Shown: one piece after another, positions 52,025-60,270 of the stretch | How the letters are laid out: every line of letters begins with the position of its first letter | Numbering within the stretch: position 1 is the first letter of the stretch | The notes under the pieces: generated by a model | What the model saw: only the letters and a program-made list of their open reading frames with translations | What the model was told of the DNA's origin: nothing | Databases searched by the model: none | Source: Streptomyces sp. NBC_00258 | Lineage (GTDB): Bacteria; Actinomycetota; Actinomycetes; Streptomycetales; Streptomycetaceae | Length of the DNA stretch: 64,000 bases | Direction of reading: 5' to 3' | Assembly (NCBI RefSeq): GCF_036182465.1 | Contig: NZ_CP108081.1 | Span: forward strand, 11,098,001-11,162,000 | Position numbers and translations under genes: made by a program

Positions 52025-52705
52025 GTGCCCACTCTCGCCATCGTCGGCGCCGGCCCCGGCATGGGCCTGGCCATAGCCCGCACCTTCGGCAGCCGCGGCT
52101 TCGACGTCGCCCTGATCGCCCGTACCAAGGAGAAGCTGGAAACGCTGGTCGCCCAGCTCGGCCAGGAAGGCATCACGGCAGCCGCGTTTCCCGCCGACAT
52201 CCTCGACCGCGCCTCACTGACCGATGCCCTGGACGCGGCCAAGGCCCGCTTCGGCGGCATCGACGTACTGGAGTATTCGCCTGCCCCGCACTCCCCGGTG
52301 CCCGGCCTCACCCTGGCCGTTCCCTCGGAGGTCACGGTGGACAATCTGCAGCCGATGATCGAGTACGGCTTCTACGGCGCCATCACGGCGGCCCGGACGG
52401 TACTGCCCGCGATGCGCAAGGCGGGCGCCGGGACCCTGCTGTTCACCACCGGCGGCGGTTCCGTGGACCCGGTGCCGATGTTCGGCAACGCCAACGCGGC
52501 CCAAGCGGCTTTGCGCAACTGGGCGATCAACCTGAACAAGGAACTGGCCGGCAGCGGCGTGCACGCCGCCCACGTGGTGATCAACGTCTGGATCGGCGGG
52601 GGCGGCCCGGAAGGCAGCCCGACGGCCACGCCCGAGCAGATCGCCCCCCTGTACTGGGACCTGCACGAGAACCGCGACCGCTCCGAGGCCGTCTTCAACG
52701 CCTGA
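52025..52705 (+). CDS. SDR-family NAD(P)-binding protein lacking the usual catalytic Tyr-Lys
   Basis: A 226-residue short-chain dehydrogenase-like protein. The cofactor motif is VGAGPGMGLAIARTFGSRGF, with ARTKEKLE after strand 2, suggesting NADP(H). In the position of the catalytic YxxxK the sequence reads FGNANAAQAALRNW, so both Tyr and Lys appear to be absent, although the preceding Ser/Thr-rich strand (LLFTTGGGSV) is present. It may be a non-catalytic or altered SDR, as in several HxlR-linked homologs (inference). The GTG at 52025 follows AAAGAG. Likely co-transcribed with the DsbA-like gene, about 105 bp upstream. Confidence 0.85.
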   Translation: MPTLAIVGAGPGMGLAIARTFGSRGFDVALIARTKEKLETLVAQLGQEGITAAAFPADILDRASLTDALDAAKARFGGIDVLEYSPAPHSPVPGLTLAVPSEVTVDNLQPMIEYGFYGAITAARTVLPAMRKAGAGTLLFTTGGGSVDPVPMFGNANAAQAALRNWAINLNKELAGSGVHAAHVVINVWIGGGGPEGSPTATPEQIAPLYWDLHENRDRSEAVFNA

Positions 52706-52954
52706 CAGTGAGGATTGGTGATGGCACCGCTCGGGGTCTGACTCTTCGCCTGACTGACGCTCCTGCTGTCCTTGGCTGGAATCGTCGGCCTTCCGGGCTT
52801 GGTCGCCGTCGTCCAGAGGCCAGGGGAAGGCGGTCCTTGGCGCTGACGGGGCCAGAACGCTGGACAGGGTCCTGGAGTGCTCGCCGGGCTGGTGACGTGC
52901 GGCTTCTCAGGGGAACGGTCTCAGTGGTTGAGACTTCATCCACCCGGATGAGAG

Positions 52955-52973
52955 TTTGGTAAGGCTTGCCTTA
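52955..52973. promoter_or_regulatory. Iron box (DmdR/IdeR-type operator) candidate
   Basis: TTTGGTAAGGCTTGCCTTA matches 14 of 19 positions of the Streptomyces iron box TTAGGTTAGGCTAACCTAA and contains the perfect dyad TAAGGC-TT-GCCTTA. It lies 75 bp upstream of the ABC binding-protein start, in a 342-bp region that otherwise holds nothing I can support as a gene. Such sites are bound by Fe(II)-DmdR1 to repress iron-uptake genes in iron-replete cells. Confidence 0.65.
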
Positions 52974-53047
52974 TATGCTGACGCAGCCCTCGCTGCCGTC
53001 CCTGCGTGCCGAGGAGTGACCACCTCTTCCGCACGACAGGACCTGCC

Positions 53048-54571
53048 ATGCGAACCACCTCCCGCGGCCTCTTCGCGGCCCTCGCTCTCACCCCGCTGCT
53101 GGCTGGCTGCTTCGTGTCCGGCGAAGGTGGCTCGGACACAGGCGGCGAAGCGGGATCGGGCGGTCGGCTGAGGGTGGCCCTCGCGGTGCCACCGGTGCAG
53201 GCACTGTCCCCGTACAGCAACGACGCCACCGTGCTCAGCAAGCTCGCCGTGGCCGAAGGCCTCACGGCGCTGAACCAGGACGGGGCCGCCACGCCCGCCC
53301 TGGCGAAGTCCTGGACCTCGAAGAACCCCACCACCTGGACCTTCGAGCTCCGCAAGGCCACGTTCCAGGACGGCACCGCCGTCACCGCCGAGTCCGTCGT
53401 CAACGCGCTCGAACACGCCGGCGAGGCCAGGCCCAAGCCTCGCGTCCTCAGTGACGTGACCCTGACGGCCACGGCGGAGGACGCCGACACTGTCACGATC
53501 AGTACGAAGACGGCCGACCCGGTGCTCCCCCTGCGGCTGGCCAGCCCCGCGCTCGGCATCCTCGCCCCGAAGGCGTACGCGAAGAACGGCACCGTCAGCC
53601 CGGTCGGCACCGGCACCGGTCCCTTCGAGATCACAAAGCTCACCGGGAAGACCAAGGTCTCGGTCGACCGCTACGACGACTACTGGGGCGGCAAGGCCAA
53701 GGCGACCGGTATCGACGTCACCTGGATCGCCGACGGCACCGCCCGCGCCAACGCCCTGCGCGGCAAGGACGTCGACATCGCCGAGTGGATACCCACCGCC
53801 CAGGCGAAGCTGCTGGCCAAGGACACCCGCCACGACGTGCCCTCCGTCCGGACCGACAGCCTGGTCCTCAACACCCGCAGCGGCCTCTTCACCGACCCCG
53901 CGCTGCGCGCTGCCGCCCGCGAGGCCGTGGACGGTTCCGCCCTCGTCGACTCGGTCTTCGGCGGATACGCCGACCCCGCTCAGGGCCTGTTCGGGCCCGC
54001 CGTCCCCTGGTCCGCCGACAACCGTGTCGCGGTGACCGGCCGCGCCGAAGCTGCGACCACCGCACAGGTCAAATCGAAGACCAAGGACAGGACCCTGCGC
54101 CTGGCCACCTACACCAACCGCGCCGAACTCCCCGAAGCCGCGACCGTACTGCAGCAGCAGCTGGAGAAGGCCGGGTTCACGGTGAAGCAGGACGTACGCG
54201 AGTACACGCAGATGGAGACCGACCTCCTCGCGGGCAGGTACGACGCCCTCGTCTTCTCCCGCGTGACCCTGCTCGACACCGGCGACGCGGTCGCCTATCT
54301 GGCGAGCGACTACACCAGCAACGGCGTCTACAACATCCCAGGACTCAAGGACCCCGAGGTCGACCGGGCCATCAAGTCCGCCGCCGAGGAGGCGGACACG
54401 GCCCAGCGGCAGAAGAAGGTCATGCGGGCCGAGGCGGAGATCCTGCGCACCGACGCCGTCGTGCCGCTGGTCCACGAGAAGGTCGTGCAGGGGATCAGCA
54501 CGGAGGTCGAGGGCGTCCTCCTCGACCCCCGCGAGCGCTCCCTGGTCGACGTCGACACGCGTGTGAAGTAG
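53048..54571 (+). CDS. Family 5 extracellular solute-binding lipoprotein (peptide/nickel/metallophore type)
   Basis: A 507-residue DppA/NikA-type binding protein. The lipoprotein signal ends in LLAGC with Cys near residue 20. Family landmarks are LRVALAVPPVQALSP, EGLTALNQDGAATPALAKSW, WTFELRKATFQDGTAVTAES, GTGPFEITKL and the VDRYDDYWGG motif near residue 215. The start ATG 53048 directly precedes the signal. It lies downstream of an iron-box candidate and five bases upstream of a fused permease, so the imported ligand may be an iron-chelating peptide, metallophore or other metal complex rather than nutrient peptide (inference). Confidence 0.9.
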   Translation: MRTTSRGLFAALALTPLLAGCFVSGEGGSDTGGEAGSGGRLRVALAVPPVQALSPYSNDATVLSKLAVAEGLTALNQDGAATPALAKSWTSKNPTTWTFELRKATFQDGTAVTAESVVNALEHAGEARPKPRVLSDVTLTATAEDADTVTISTKTADPVLPLRLASPALGILAPKAYAKNGTVSPVGTGTGPFEITKLTGKTKVSVDRYDDYWGGKAKATGIDVTWIADGTARANALRGKDVDIAEWIPTAQAKLLAKDTRHDVPSVRTDSLVLNTRSGLFTDPALRAAAREAVDGSALVDSVFGGYADPAQGLFGPAVPWSADNRVAVTGRAEAATTAQVKSKTKDRTLRLATYTNRAELPEAATVLQQQLEKAGFTVKQDVREYTQMETDLLAGRYDALVFSRVTLLDTGDAVAYLASDYTSNGVYNIPGLKDPEVDRAIKSAAEEADTAQRQKKVMRAEAEILRTDAVVPLVHEKVVQGISTEVEGVLLDPRERSLVDVDTRVK

Positions 54572-54576
54572 CGGCC

Positions 54577-56430
54577 GTGAGCGTCACATCGGGCGGTGCG
54601 GACACCCGCCCGGTCCGGTGGCGCGCGGGGGTCGCCCGCGTCGCCGCCGGTACCGCGCTGCTGACGGCCGTGGCCCTGCTGCCCTGGCTGTCCGGGACGG
54701 ACCCCGCGCTGACCGTCCTGCGGGCCCGCTCCGCCGACCAGGACCCGACCCCCGGGCAACTGGCCGCCATACGTGAGCAACTGAGCCTCGACGAAGGACC
54801 GTTCGCACATCTGGTGCACTGGCTGGGCGGACTGCCGCGCGGGGAGGCGGGCACGTCCTGGGTGTCGGGCGAACCGGTCCTGCCCGAGGTCACGTCCGCG
54901 TTCGCGGTCTCCTTCACGCTGATGCTCGGCGCACTCGTGGTTACGATCGCGGTGGCCGCGCTCGTCTGCGCCCGTACCCTGCATCTCGGATCCCGGCGAC
55001 GGCTGCGACAGGCACGGGCAGGCACCGGGGCCGCGGTCCTCGCCGCTCTGCCCAAGTTCCTGCTCGCCTCACTGCTCGCCACCGTGTGCGGCGTGTGGCT
55101 GGGCTGGTTCCCCTCCAGCGGCTGGGAGGGGCCACAGGCCATGGTGCTGCCCGCGCTCGCCCTCGGCATACCGTCCGGGGCGATGATCGGCGGTCTGCTC
55201 GACCAGTCACTGCCCGCGGCCTTCAACGAGCCTTGGGCGCGGACCTGGCACGCCTTCGGCTTCTCGACCGGCCACATCGCGCGGCACGCACTGCGCCGCA
55301 CACTGGCCGGTGTGCTCCCGCAGCTCCTGCCGACCGTCGTGGCCCTGGTCGGCGGTGCGGTCGCGGTGGAGAAGATCTTCAACATCCCAGGGCTCGGCCG
55401 GCTCGCCCTGGACTCCGCGGTGGCCCAGGATCTCCCGCCGTTGCAGACCACGACCCTGGTCCTCGTCCTCCTCGGCATCGCCGCCGGACTGCTCATCCAG
55501 GCCCTGCGTCACGCACTCCTCGGCCCCGCCCTGCGGGACGGCGCCCTGCCCGCCCTGCACCCGCCGGCCCTCCCGCGACAGCGCGCCACACTCTGGGTGG
55601 CCGGATTCTGTGCCGTCGCCCTGCTCGCTCTGGTCGTGAGCGGGCTGCTGCGTGACCCCCTGCACGTGGACACAGCGGCGCGACTGCTGCCTCCCTCCAC
55701 CGCGCACCCGCTGGGCACCGACGCGCTCGGTCGCGATCTGCTGGCCCGGCTGGGGCACGGGGCGGCGCGTACTGCGGGCGTGGCCCTCGCGGTGTCGGCG
55801 GCCAGCACCCTCATCGGGCTGCTGCTCGGCATGGCCGCACAGGTGGGCGCGGGCCTGACCGAAGTGGCGGCGACGCTGCCGGCCGTCCTCGCCGGACTCC
55901 TGACGACCGCCGTGACCGGGCCGTCGGTCTGGGGCGCCGCGTGCGCCGTGTGCCTGGTCGGATGGACCCCGTACGCCGCCCAGACCGCTGCACTGCTCGA
56001 ACAGGAACGCGCGAGCGGTCACATGCTCGCCTCGATCTCGTTCGGCGCCGGCCAGCGATACCTGCTGCGCCACCACCTGCTGCCCGCGGTCCTGCCCTCG
56101 GTCCTGCGCAACGCCCTGCTCCGGCTGCCCACCGCGGTCCTCGTACTGGCCTCCCTCGGCTTTCTCGGTCTGGGCGAGCAGCCGCCCACTCCGGAATGGG
56201 GCCGTCTCCTGTCGGAGAACCAGCCGTACGTGGAACTGGCCCCCTGGACCGTACTCGGCCCGGCCTGCGCCCTCGTCCTCCTCTCAGTCCTGGCCGTGTC
56301 CGGCACGGCGTTGGGACGACGCGGAACCCGACGCCACACCCCCGGGCGCGGAACCGAACGACGCCGGCTCCCCGCCGTCCGGTCTCGACCCGGTTCGTCA
56401 CCTGGCCGCCCTCGGGCACCCGGAAAGTAG
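54577..56430 (+). CDS. Fused DppB-DppC-type ABC permease
   Basis: A 617-residue protein joining two peptide-type ABC permeases. Residues 15-310 are DppB-like (ALTVLRARSADQDPTPGQLA, EQLSLDEGPFAHLVHWLGGL, VAVEKIFNIPGLGRLALDSA). Residues 335-595 are DppC-like (HPLGTDALGRDLLARLGHGA, HHLLPAVLPSVLRNALLRL, LGFLGLGEQPPTPEWGRLL). Both halves show the EAA-type cytoplasmic loop. It starts with a GTG five bases after the binding-protein stop. The last ~35 residues after ALGRRGTRR are Arg/Pro-rich and unlike the family, and no ATP-binding-cassette gene follows, so the 3' end probably lies at a deletion junction. An ATPase must come from elsewhere if the importer works. Confidence 0.88.
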   Translation: MSVTSGGADTRPVRWRAGVARVAAGTALLTAVALLPWLSGTDPALTVLRARSADQDPTPGQLAAIREQLSLDEGPFAHLVHWLGGLPRGEAGTSWVSGEPVLPEVTSAFAVSFTLMLGALVVTIAVAALVCARTLHLGSRRRLRQARAGTGAAVLAALPKFLLASLLATVCGVWLGWFPSSGWEGPQAMVLPALALGIPSGAMIGGLLDQSLPAAFNEPWARTWHAFGFSTGHIARHALRRTLAGVLPQLLPTVVALVGGAVAVEKIFNIPGLGRLALDSAVAQDLPPLQTTTLVLVLLGIAAGLLIQALRHALLGPALRDGALPALHPPALPRQRATLWVAGFCAVALLALVVSGLLRDPLHVDTAARLLPPSTAHPLGTDALGRDLLARLGHGAARTAGVALAVSAASTLIGLLLGMAAQVGAGLTEVAATLPAVLAGLLTTAVTGPSVWGAACAVCLVGWTPYAAQTAALLEQERASGHMLASISFGAGQRYLLRHHLLPAVLPSVLRNALLRLPTAVLVLASLGFLGLGEQPPTPEWGRLLSENQPYVELAPWTVLGPACALVLLSVLAVSGTALGRRGTRRHTPGRGTERRRLPAVRSRPGSSPGRPRAPGK

Positions 56431-56474
56431 CCGTGGCTGTAGAGCGTCAGCGTCCCGTTCCAGCGGGCGGGCAC
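56415..56474 (-). pseudogene. Fragment of secreted alpha/beta-hydrolase-like gene
   Basis: About 18 codons on the minus strand read PARWNGTLTLYSHGYFPG, a stretch characteristic of the N-terminal part of a group of actinobacterial secreted hydrolases. Homology ends abruptly inside the permease gene's antisense strand, and there is no gene around it. A short hit that could be coincidence. Confidence 0.35.
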
Positions 56475-56479
56475 TCGCC

Positions 56480-56824
56480 CGAGGGCACCTGTCCTTCCTG
56501 ATGCACCCCGACCAGGCCGTACAGTTCATCGCGGTACGCGACGTCGGCCGCAATTTCGCCGCGGTCTTCGGCTCATCCGATCGCTACGCCGGCCGCACCA
56601 TGGAGATCGCCGGTGACGCTCTCACCGGCAAGGCCGTGGCCGAGCATCTGCCCCAGGCCGCCGGCCGGGCGATCAGCTGCAGCCGTCTGCCGACGACCGT
56701 GCTGGCACGGGAAGGGGTGCCGCAGCAAGCCGCGGCAGTCGGAGCGCAACCACACGCAACAACTCGGTTCGGTTCCAAGCTCCGCAACCACCGAGGGGCG
56801 ATGGTCGGACCTCTGACTTGTTGA
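56480..56824 (+). pseudogene. NmrA-like NAD(P)-binding protein, C-terminal remnant
   Basis: The plus-strand frame around MHPDQAVQFIAVRDVGRNFA, YAGRTMEIAGDALTGKAVAE and LPTTVLAREGVP matches the C-terminal half of NmrA-type NAD(P)-binding regulators and epimerase-like proteins. The N-terminal Rossmann half is absent and the last 40 residues look random. It sits between the truncated permease operon and the IclR genes. Confidence 0.65.
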
Positions 56825-57045
56825 ATCGGATCCAGACGCACGGTCTGCAGCCGTAGCGTCCAGGGTGCCGGTCAGCATGGGCTCGCGTGACCTCATGACG
56901 CCCCAACTCGGGCTGGCGCATGATGAGTTTGCCGCCGTTGGCCGGCACCCGCGCGGTGTGGTTCGACAGGGGGAACAGCCATGCCGGGCCCGGAGGCCGG
57001 CGGCCCTCTTGCAGGGCCGCGGAAAACATCACGGCGGAGCCGCCC
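56825..57045. other. Non-coding spacer
   Basis: Between the NmrA remnant and the convergent IclR gene no frame has credible codon use or homology that I recognise. A minus-strand frame here (AWLFPLSNHTARVPANGG) may be another degraded fragment but cannot be assigned. Confidence 0.4.
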
Positions 57046-57795
57046 TCAGCGCAGGTGGCGGGCGGTGATCTCCGTTGCTGTCTCGGTCACCAGCCGCCCC
57101 AGCTCGTCGAGCCGGCCGGGTTCGAAGCGGGAGTCGGGCAGCGAGATGGCCACGGCGGCCAGCGGGACGCCGTCACCGTCCAGGACGGGTGCCGCGATGG
57201 CGCAGATCCCCTGGAGGTACTGGTTGTGGTTGACGGCGTAGCCACGCTCTCTGACCCGCTGGAGCTCCGTGCGCAGCTCCTGGGGGTCGGTGATGGTCTC
57301 GTCGCCGTACCCCTCGAACGTGCCCGTGGCGAACTCGTCGACCTCGGGATTCGGGAGCTGGGCGAGGATCGCGTGCCCGGTGGCCGTGGCGTGCAGCGGT
57401 GAGGTGTCGCCGATCGGGTGGAAGGTCCGAACGGCGTGGTCGCAGTCGACGCGGTCGACGACGACCATGCTGTGCAGTGCGTCGGGTACCGAGAGATGGA
57501 TGGTCTCGTTGACCGTGTCCCGGAGTCGGATCATGGGTTCGCGGGCGGCGGCGAACAGGCTGGAGCCCTGGAGAGCGGCGGGTCGTACGGCGAGGATGCG
57601 GGCGCCGATCTCCCAGCGTGTGGTGTCCCTGCGGTTGGCCCTGAGCCAACCCGCCTCGTTGAGGGTGACCAGGGTGCGCTGCACGGTCGACTTGGGCAGG
57701 CCGAAGAGCTTCGTCAACTCCCCGACGGTGACCGGCTGATGCTGGGCGACTGCCTCCAGAATGCGCAGCGATCTGGTCACGCTCTTCATTTCCAT
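57046..57795 (-). CDS. IclR-family transcriptional regulator (copy 1)
   Basis: A 249-residue IclR protein: winged helix MEMKSVTRSLRILEAVAQHQ, VGELTKLFGLPKSTVQRTLV, then the effector domain with DTVNETIHLSVPDALHSMVV, GDTSPLHATATGHAILAQLP and NQYLQGICAIAAPVLDGDG. The ATG at 57795 is shared in position with the paralog at 58100-58852. The two proteins are nearly identical over the first 150 residues and diverge towards the C-terminus. Probably controls the divergent amine-oxidase/ABC operon, or another operon after duplication, and itself through the conserved upstream block at 57872-57910. Confidence 0.93.
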   Translation of the reverse strand: MEMKSVTRSLRILEAVAQHQPVTVGELTKLFGLPKSTVQRTLVTLNEAGWLRANRRDTTRWEIGARILAVRPAALQGSSLFAAAREPMIRLRDTVNETIHLSVPDALHSMVVVDRVDCDHAVRTFHPIGDTSPLHATATGHAILAQLPNPEVDEFATGTFEGYGDETITDPQELRTELQRVRERGYAVNHNQYLQGICAIAAPVLDGDGVPLAAVAISLPDSRFEPGRLDELGRLVTETATEITARHLR

Positions 57796-57871
57796 CCGGG
57801 GCCCCCGACAGTCGCGTGGCTTCGTCGTGCCCACCGTGTGACTCCCTCCCCGGAGCCGCGGGCATAATTCA

Positions 57872-57910
57872 TGCCGGATTCTAGCATGGCGTTCCACGAT
57901 ATGGCATGGC
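57872..57910. promoter_or_regulatory. Conserved IclR promoter/operator block (copy 1)
   Basis: A 39-bp block (TGCCGGATTCTAGCATGGCG followed by TTCCACGATATGGCATGGC) also occurs with few changes at 58929-58967, each about 77 bp upstream of an iclR start. On the minus strand it contains TAGAAT, a good -10 element, next to the dyad-like TTCCACNATRTGGCA, so promoter and operator coincide. The rest of the 304-bp spacer shows nothing else. Confidence 0.6.
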
Positions 57911-58099
57911 GTCGGGGGCCGGCCGGAGCCGCCATGACCTTCGCGGCCGTGGACGGCGGGAGCGGCCCCGCCCCGCCGTGCCGGGTGGCAGCCCTGGGCC
58001 TGCGCATCCCCTGGCATGCGGCGAGGGCAGGCCCGCACGCTCCGACGCGCGCAAGCCGGCCCTCGCCGGTCCGGGGCCCTTTTGGGCCGCCGCCTTCCG

Positions 58100-58852
58100 T
58101 CAGCCGCCCAGTAGGCGTCCGCTGATCTCCTTCGCCGTGCCGGCGACGTGGCCGCCCCACTCGGACTCCCGGTCCGCGTCGTACCGGGAGTCGGGCATCG
58201 AGACCGCCACGGCGGCCAGCGGTGTCCCGCTTTCGTCGAGCACGGGTGCGGCGAGGGCGCAGACGCCCGGCCGGTACTGATTCCGGTTAACCGCGTAGCC
58301 GTGGGTGCGGATCCGGTCGAGCTCGGCGCGCAGTTCGTCGGGGTCGGCGGGGGTCGTGTCGCTGAAGCGCTCCAGGCCCTGAGCGACGAGTTCCTCGACG
58401 TCCCGATTCGGAAGCTGGGCGAGGATCGCGCGCCCCACGGCGGTGGCGTGCAGCGGTGAGGTGTCGCCGATGGTGTGGAAGGTCCGTACGGGGTGGTCGC
58501 AGTCGAGGCGGTCGACGACGACCATGCTGTGCAGTGCGTCGGGTACCGAGAGATGGATGGTCTCGTTGACCGTGTCCCGGAGTCGGATCATGGGTTCGCG
58601 GGCGGCGGCGAACAGGCTGGAGCCCTGGAGGGCCGCGGGTCGTACGGCCAGCACCCGGGCGCCGATCTCCCAGCGCGTGGTGTCCCTGCGGTTCGCGCGC
58701 AGCCAGCCCGACTCGGCCAGGGTGACCAGGGTGCGCTGCACGGTCGACTTCGGCAGGCCGAAGAGCTTCGTCAACTCCCCGACGGTGACCGGCTGATGCT
58801 GGGCGACCGCCTCCAGGATGCGCAGCGATCTGGTCACGCTCTTCATTTCCAT
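58100..58852 (-). CDS. IclR-family transcriptional regulator (copy 2)
   Basis: A 250-residue IclR protein, tandem paralog of the one at 57046-57795. The DNA-binding domain is essentially identical (TKLFGLPKSTVQRTLVTL) while the C-terminal part differs (LERFSDTTPADPDELRAELD versus FEGYGDETITDPQELRTELQ). This copy lies next to, and divergent from, the amine-oxidase operon, so it is the more likely local regulator. The ATG at 58852 corresponds exactly to that of copy 1. Confidence 0.94.
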   Translation of the reverse strand: MEMKSVTRSLRILEAVAQHQPVTVGELTKLFGLPKSTVQRTLVTLAESGWLRANRRDTTRWEIGARVLAVRPAALQGSSLFAAAREPMIRLRDTVNETIHLSVPDALHSMVVVDRLDCDHPVRTFHTIGDTSPLHATAVGRAILAQLPNRDVEELVAQGLERFSDTTPADPDELRAELDRIRTHGYAVNRNQYRPGVCALAAPVLDESGTPLAAVAVSMPDSRYDADRESEWGGHVAGTAKEISGRLLGG

Positions 58853-58928
58853 CCGATTTCCCCCCGTTAATCCTCGGAACTTCTGATGAACACCCTCTTG
58901 ACTCCCCTCCGAGCCGCTGTCATTCTCG

Positions 58929-58967
58929 TGCCAGATTCTAGCACAGCGTTCCACAATGTGGCACGGC
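58929..58967. promoter_or_regulatory. Conserved IclR promoter/operator block (copy 2)
   Basis: Counterpart of 57872-57910: TGCCAGATTCTAGCACAGCG then TTCCACAATGTGGCACGGC. The perfect TGCCA/TGGCA and CCACA/TGTGG dyads are clearer in this copy. It lies in the divergent region between the regulator and the amine-oxidase operon and could control both. Confidence 0.65.
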
Positions 58968-59128
58968 CCAGCGGATGGATCCCGAAGAAGTGGCCGGCAC
59001 CGCGAGACACGGCGGCTGTGAGCCGAGGGCCCGAAGAAGGGGCCCGGCCCCCGTCCAAACCGACTCGAATCGATCAGCCTCATGTCGGGCGCTCAGCATG
59101 CGCCCCGACGATACGAAAGGAAAGTCCT

Positions 59129-60268
59129 GTGTCAGCTGCCAGGAAGCGCGTCGCCGTCGTCGGCGTCGGAACGATGGGCAGCCAGGCCGCCTGGCGGCTG
59201 GCGGCCCGGGGCGCCGAGGTTGTCGGGTACGACCGGTTCGCCCCCGGCCACGACCGCGGTGCCGGCGGGGGCGAGACCAGGATCTTCCGCAGCGCGCACT
59301 TCGAGGACTCCCGCTACGTCCCGCTGCTCAAGCACGCGGACGCCCTGTGGGAGCAGCTGCAGCAGGAGACCGGCCGCGAGCTGCGACGGCTGACCGGGTG
59401 TCTGCTGATGGGGCCGACCGGGCACCACCAGATGGCCACCGTCCTGGAGTCCATCGCGGAGCACGACCTCGACCACGAGGTGCTGGATGCCGAGCTTCTG
59501 GCGAAACGATTCCCCCAGTACCGCACCGAGGACGGCGACGCGGCCGTGCTCGACCGCCGCGCCGGGTTCATCCGCCCGGAGCTGACCATCCAGACCGCCG
59601 CCCGCCGCGCCGAGCAGCTGGGCGCGGTGATCCACCGCTACAGCACGGTCCGCGAGATCGTCCCCGTCGCGGGCGGCGTCGAGATCCGCACCGACTCCGG
59701 CAGCGAGCGCTTCGACACCGCCGTCGTCACCCCCGGACCGTGGATCAACGACCTGCTGCCCGACCTGCCGTGGGAGGTGGACGTCCGCCGCCTCGTCAGC
59801 GCCTGGTACGTGCCCACCACGCCCGAGGCCTGGTTCGGCGAGGAGCGCCCGGCGTTCATCCGGACCGCGCCCACCCACTGCTACGGCCTGCCCTCCCCGG
59901 ACGGCATCTCGGTCAAGCTCGGCCTGTCCCGCGCCCTGCACCAGCCGGCGGGCGACCCGAACCAGCTGGACCGGACGGTGCGGCCGGAAGAGCTGGAGAT
60001 CTTCTCCGAGTTGATCGGGCGTCACGTGCCGGACCTGCACCCGGACCCGACCCGGCTCTCCGTCTACATGGAGGGCTACACCGAGAGCAGCCGCCCCCTG
60101 GTCGGCCCCCTGCCCGGTGCCGAGAACGTGATCCTGCTCGCCGGCTTCTCCGGCCACGGCTTCAAGCTCTCGCCCGCCTTCGGCGACATCGCCGCCGACC
60201 TGGCGCTGGACGGCTCCTCGCCCCAGCCCATCGACTTCATCTCCACCGTCGGCCGTACGGAGGCATGA
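59129..60268 (+). CDS. FAD-dependent N-methyl amino acid/amine oxidase (SolA/MSOX-like)
   Basis: A 379-residue DAO-fold flavoprotein resembling N-methyl-L-tryptophan oxidase and monomeric sarcosine oxidase: FAD motif VAVVGVGTMGSQAAWRLAAR, GGGETRIFRSAHFED, AGFIRPELTIQTAARRAEQL, VVTPGPWINDLLPDL and AGFSGHGFKLSPAFGDIAA. In the place of the Cys that binds FAD covalently in MSOX and SolA the sequence is SVYMEGYTESSRPLVG, so the flavin is probably non-covalent or the substrate differs. The GTG at 59129 follows GAAAGGAAAG. First gene of an operon with a deacylase and a polyamine-type importer. Predicted role: oxidative N-demethylation or deamination of an imported amine. Confidence 0.88.
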   Translation: MSAARKRVAVVGVGTMGSQAAWRLAARGAEVVGYDRFAPGHDRGAGGGETRIFRSAHFEDSRYVPLLKHADALWEQLQQETGRELRRLTGCLLMGPTGHHQMATVLESIAEHDLDHEVLDAELLAKRFPQYRTEDGDAAVLDRRAGFIRPELTIQTAARRAEQLGAVIHRYSTVREIVPVAGGVEIRTDSGSERFDTAVVTPGPWINDLLPDLPWEVDVRRLVSAWYVPTTPEAWFGEERPAFIRTAPTHCYGLPSPDGISVKLGLSRALHQPAGDPNQLDRTVRPEELEIFSELIGRHVPDLHPDPTRLSVYMEGYTESSRPLVGPLPGAENVILLAGFSGHGFKLSPAFGDIAADLALDGSSPQPIDFISTVGRTEA

Positions 60269-60270
60269 CC

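Noticed and set aside
52695..52943. 82-residue minus-strand frame in the spacer before the ABC binding protein
   Set aside because: Arg/Pro/Ser-rich, no ribosome site, and it overlaps the SDR 3' end; no supporting homology that I recognise.
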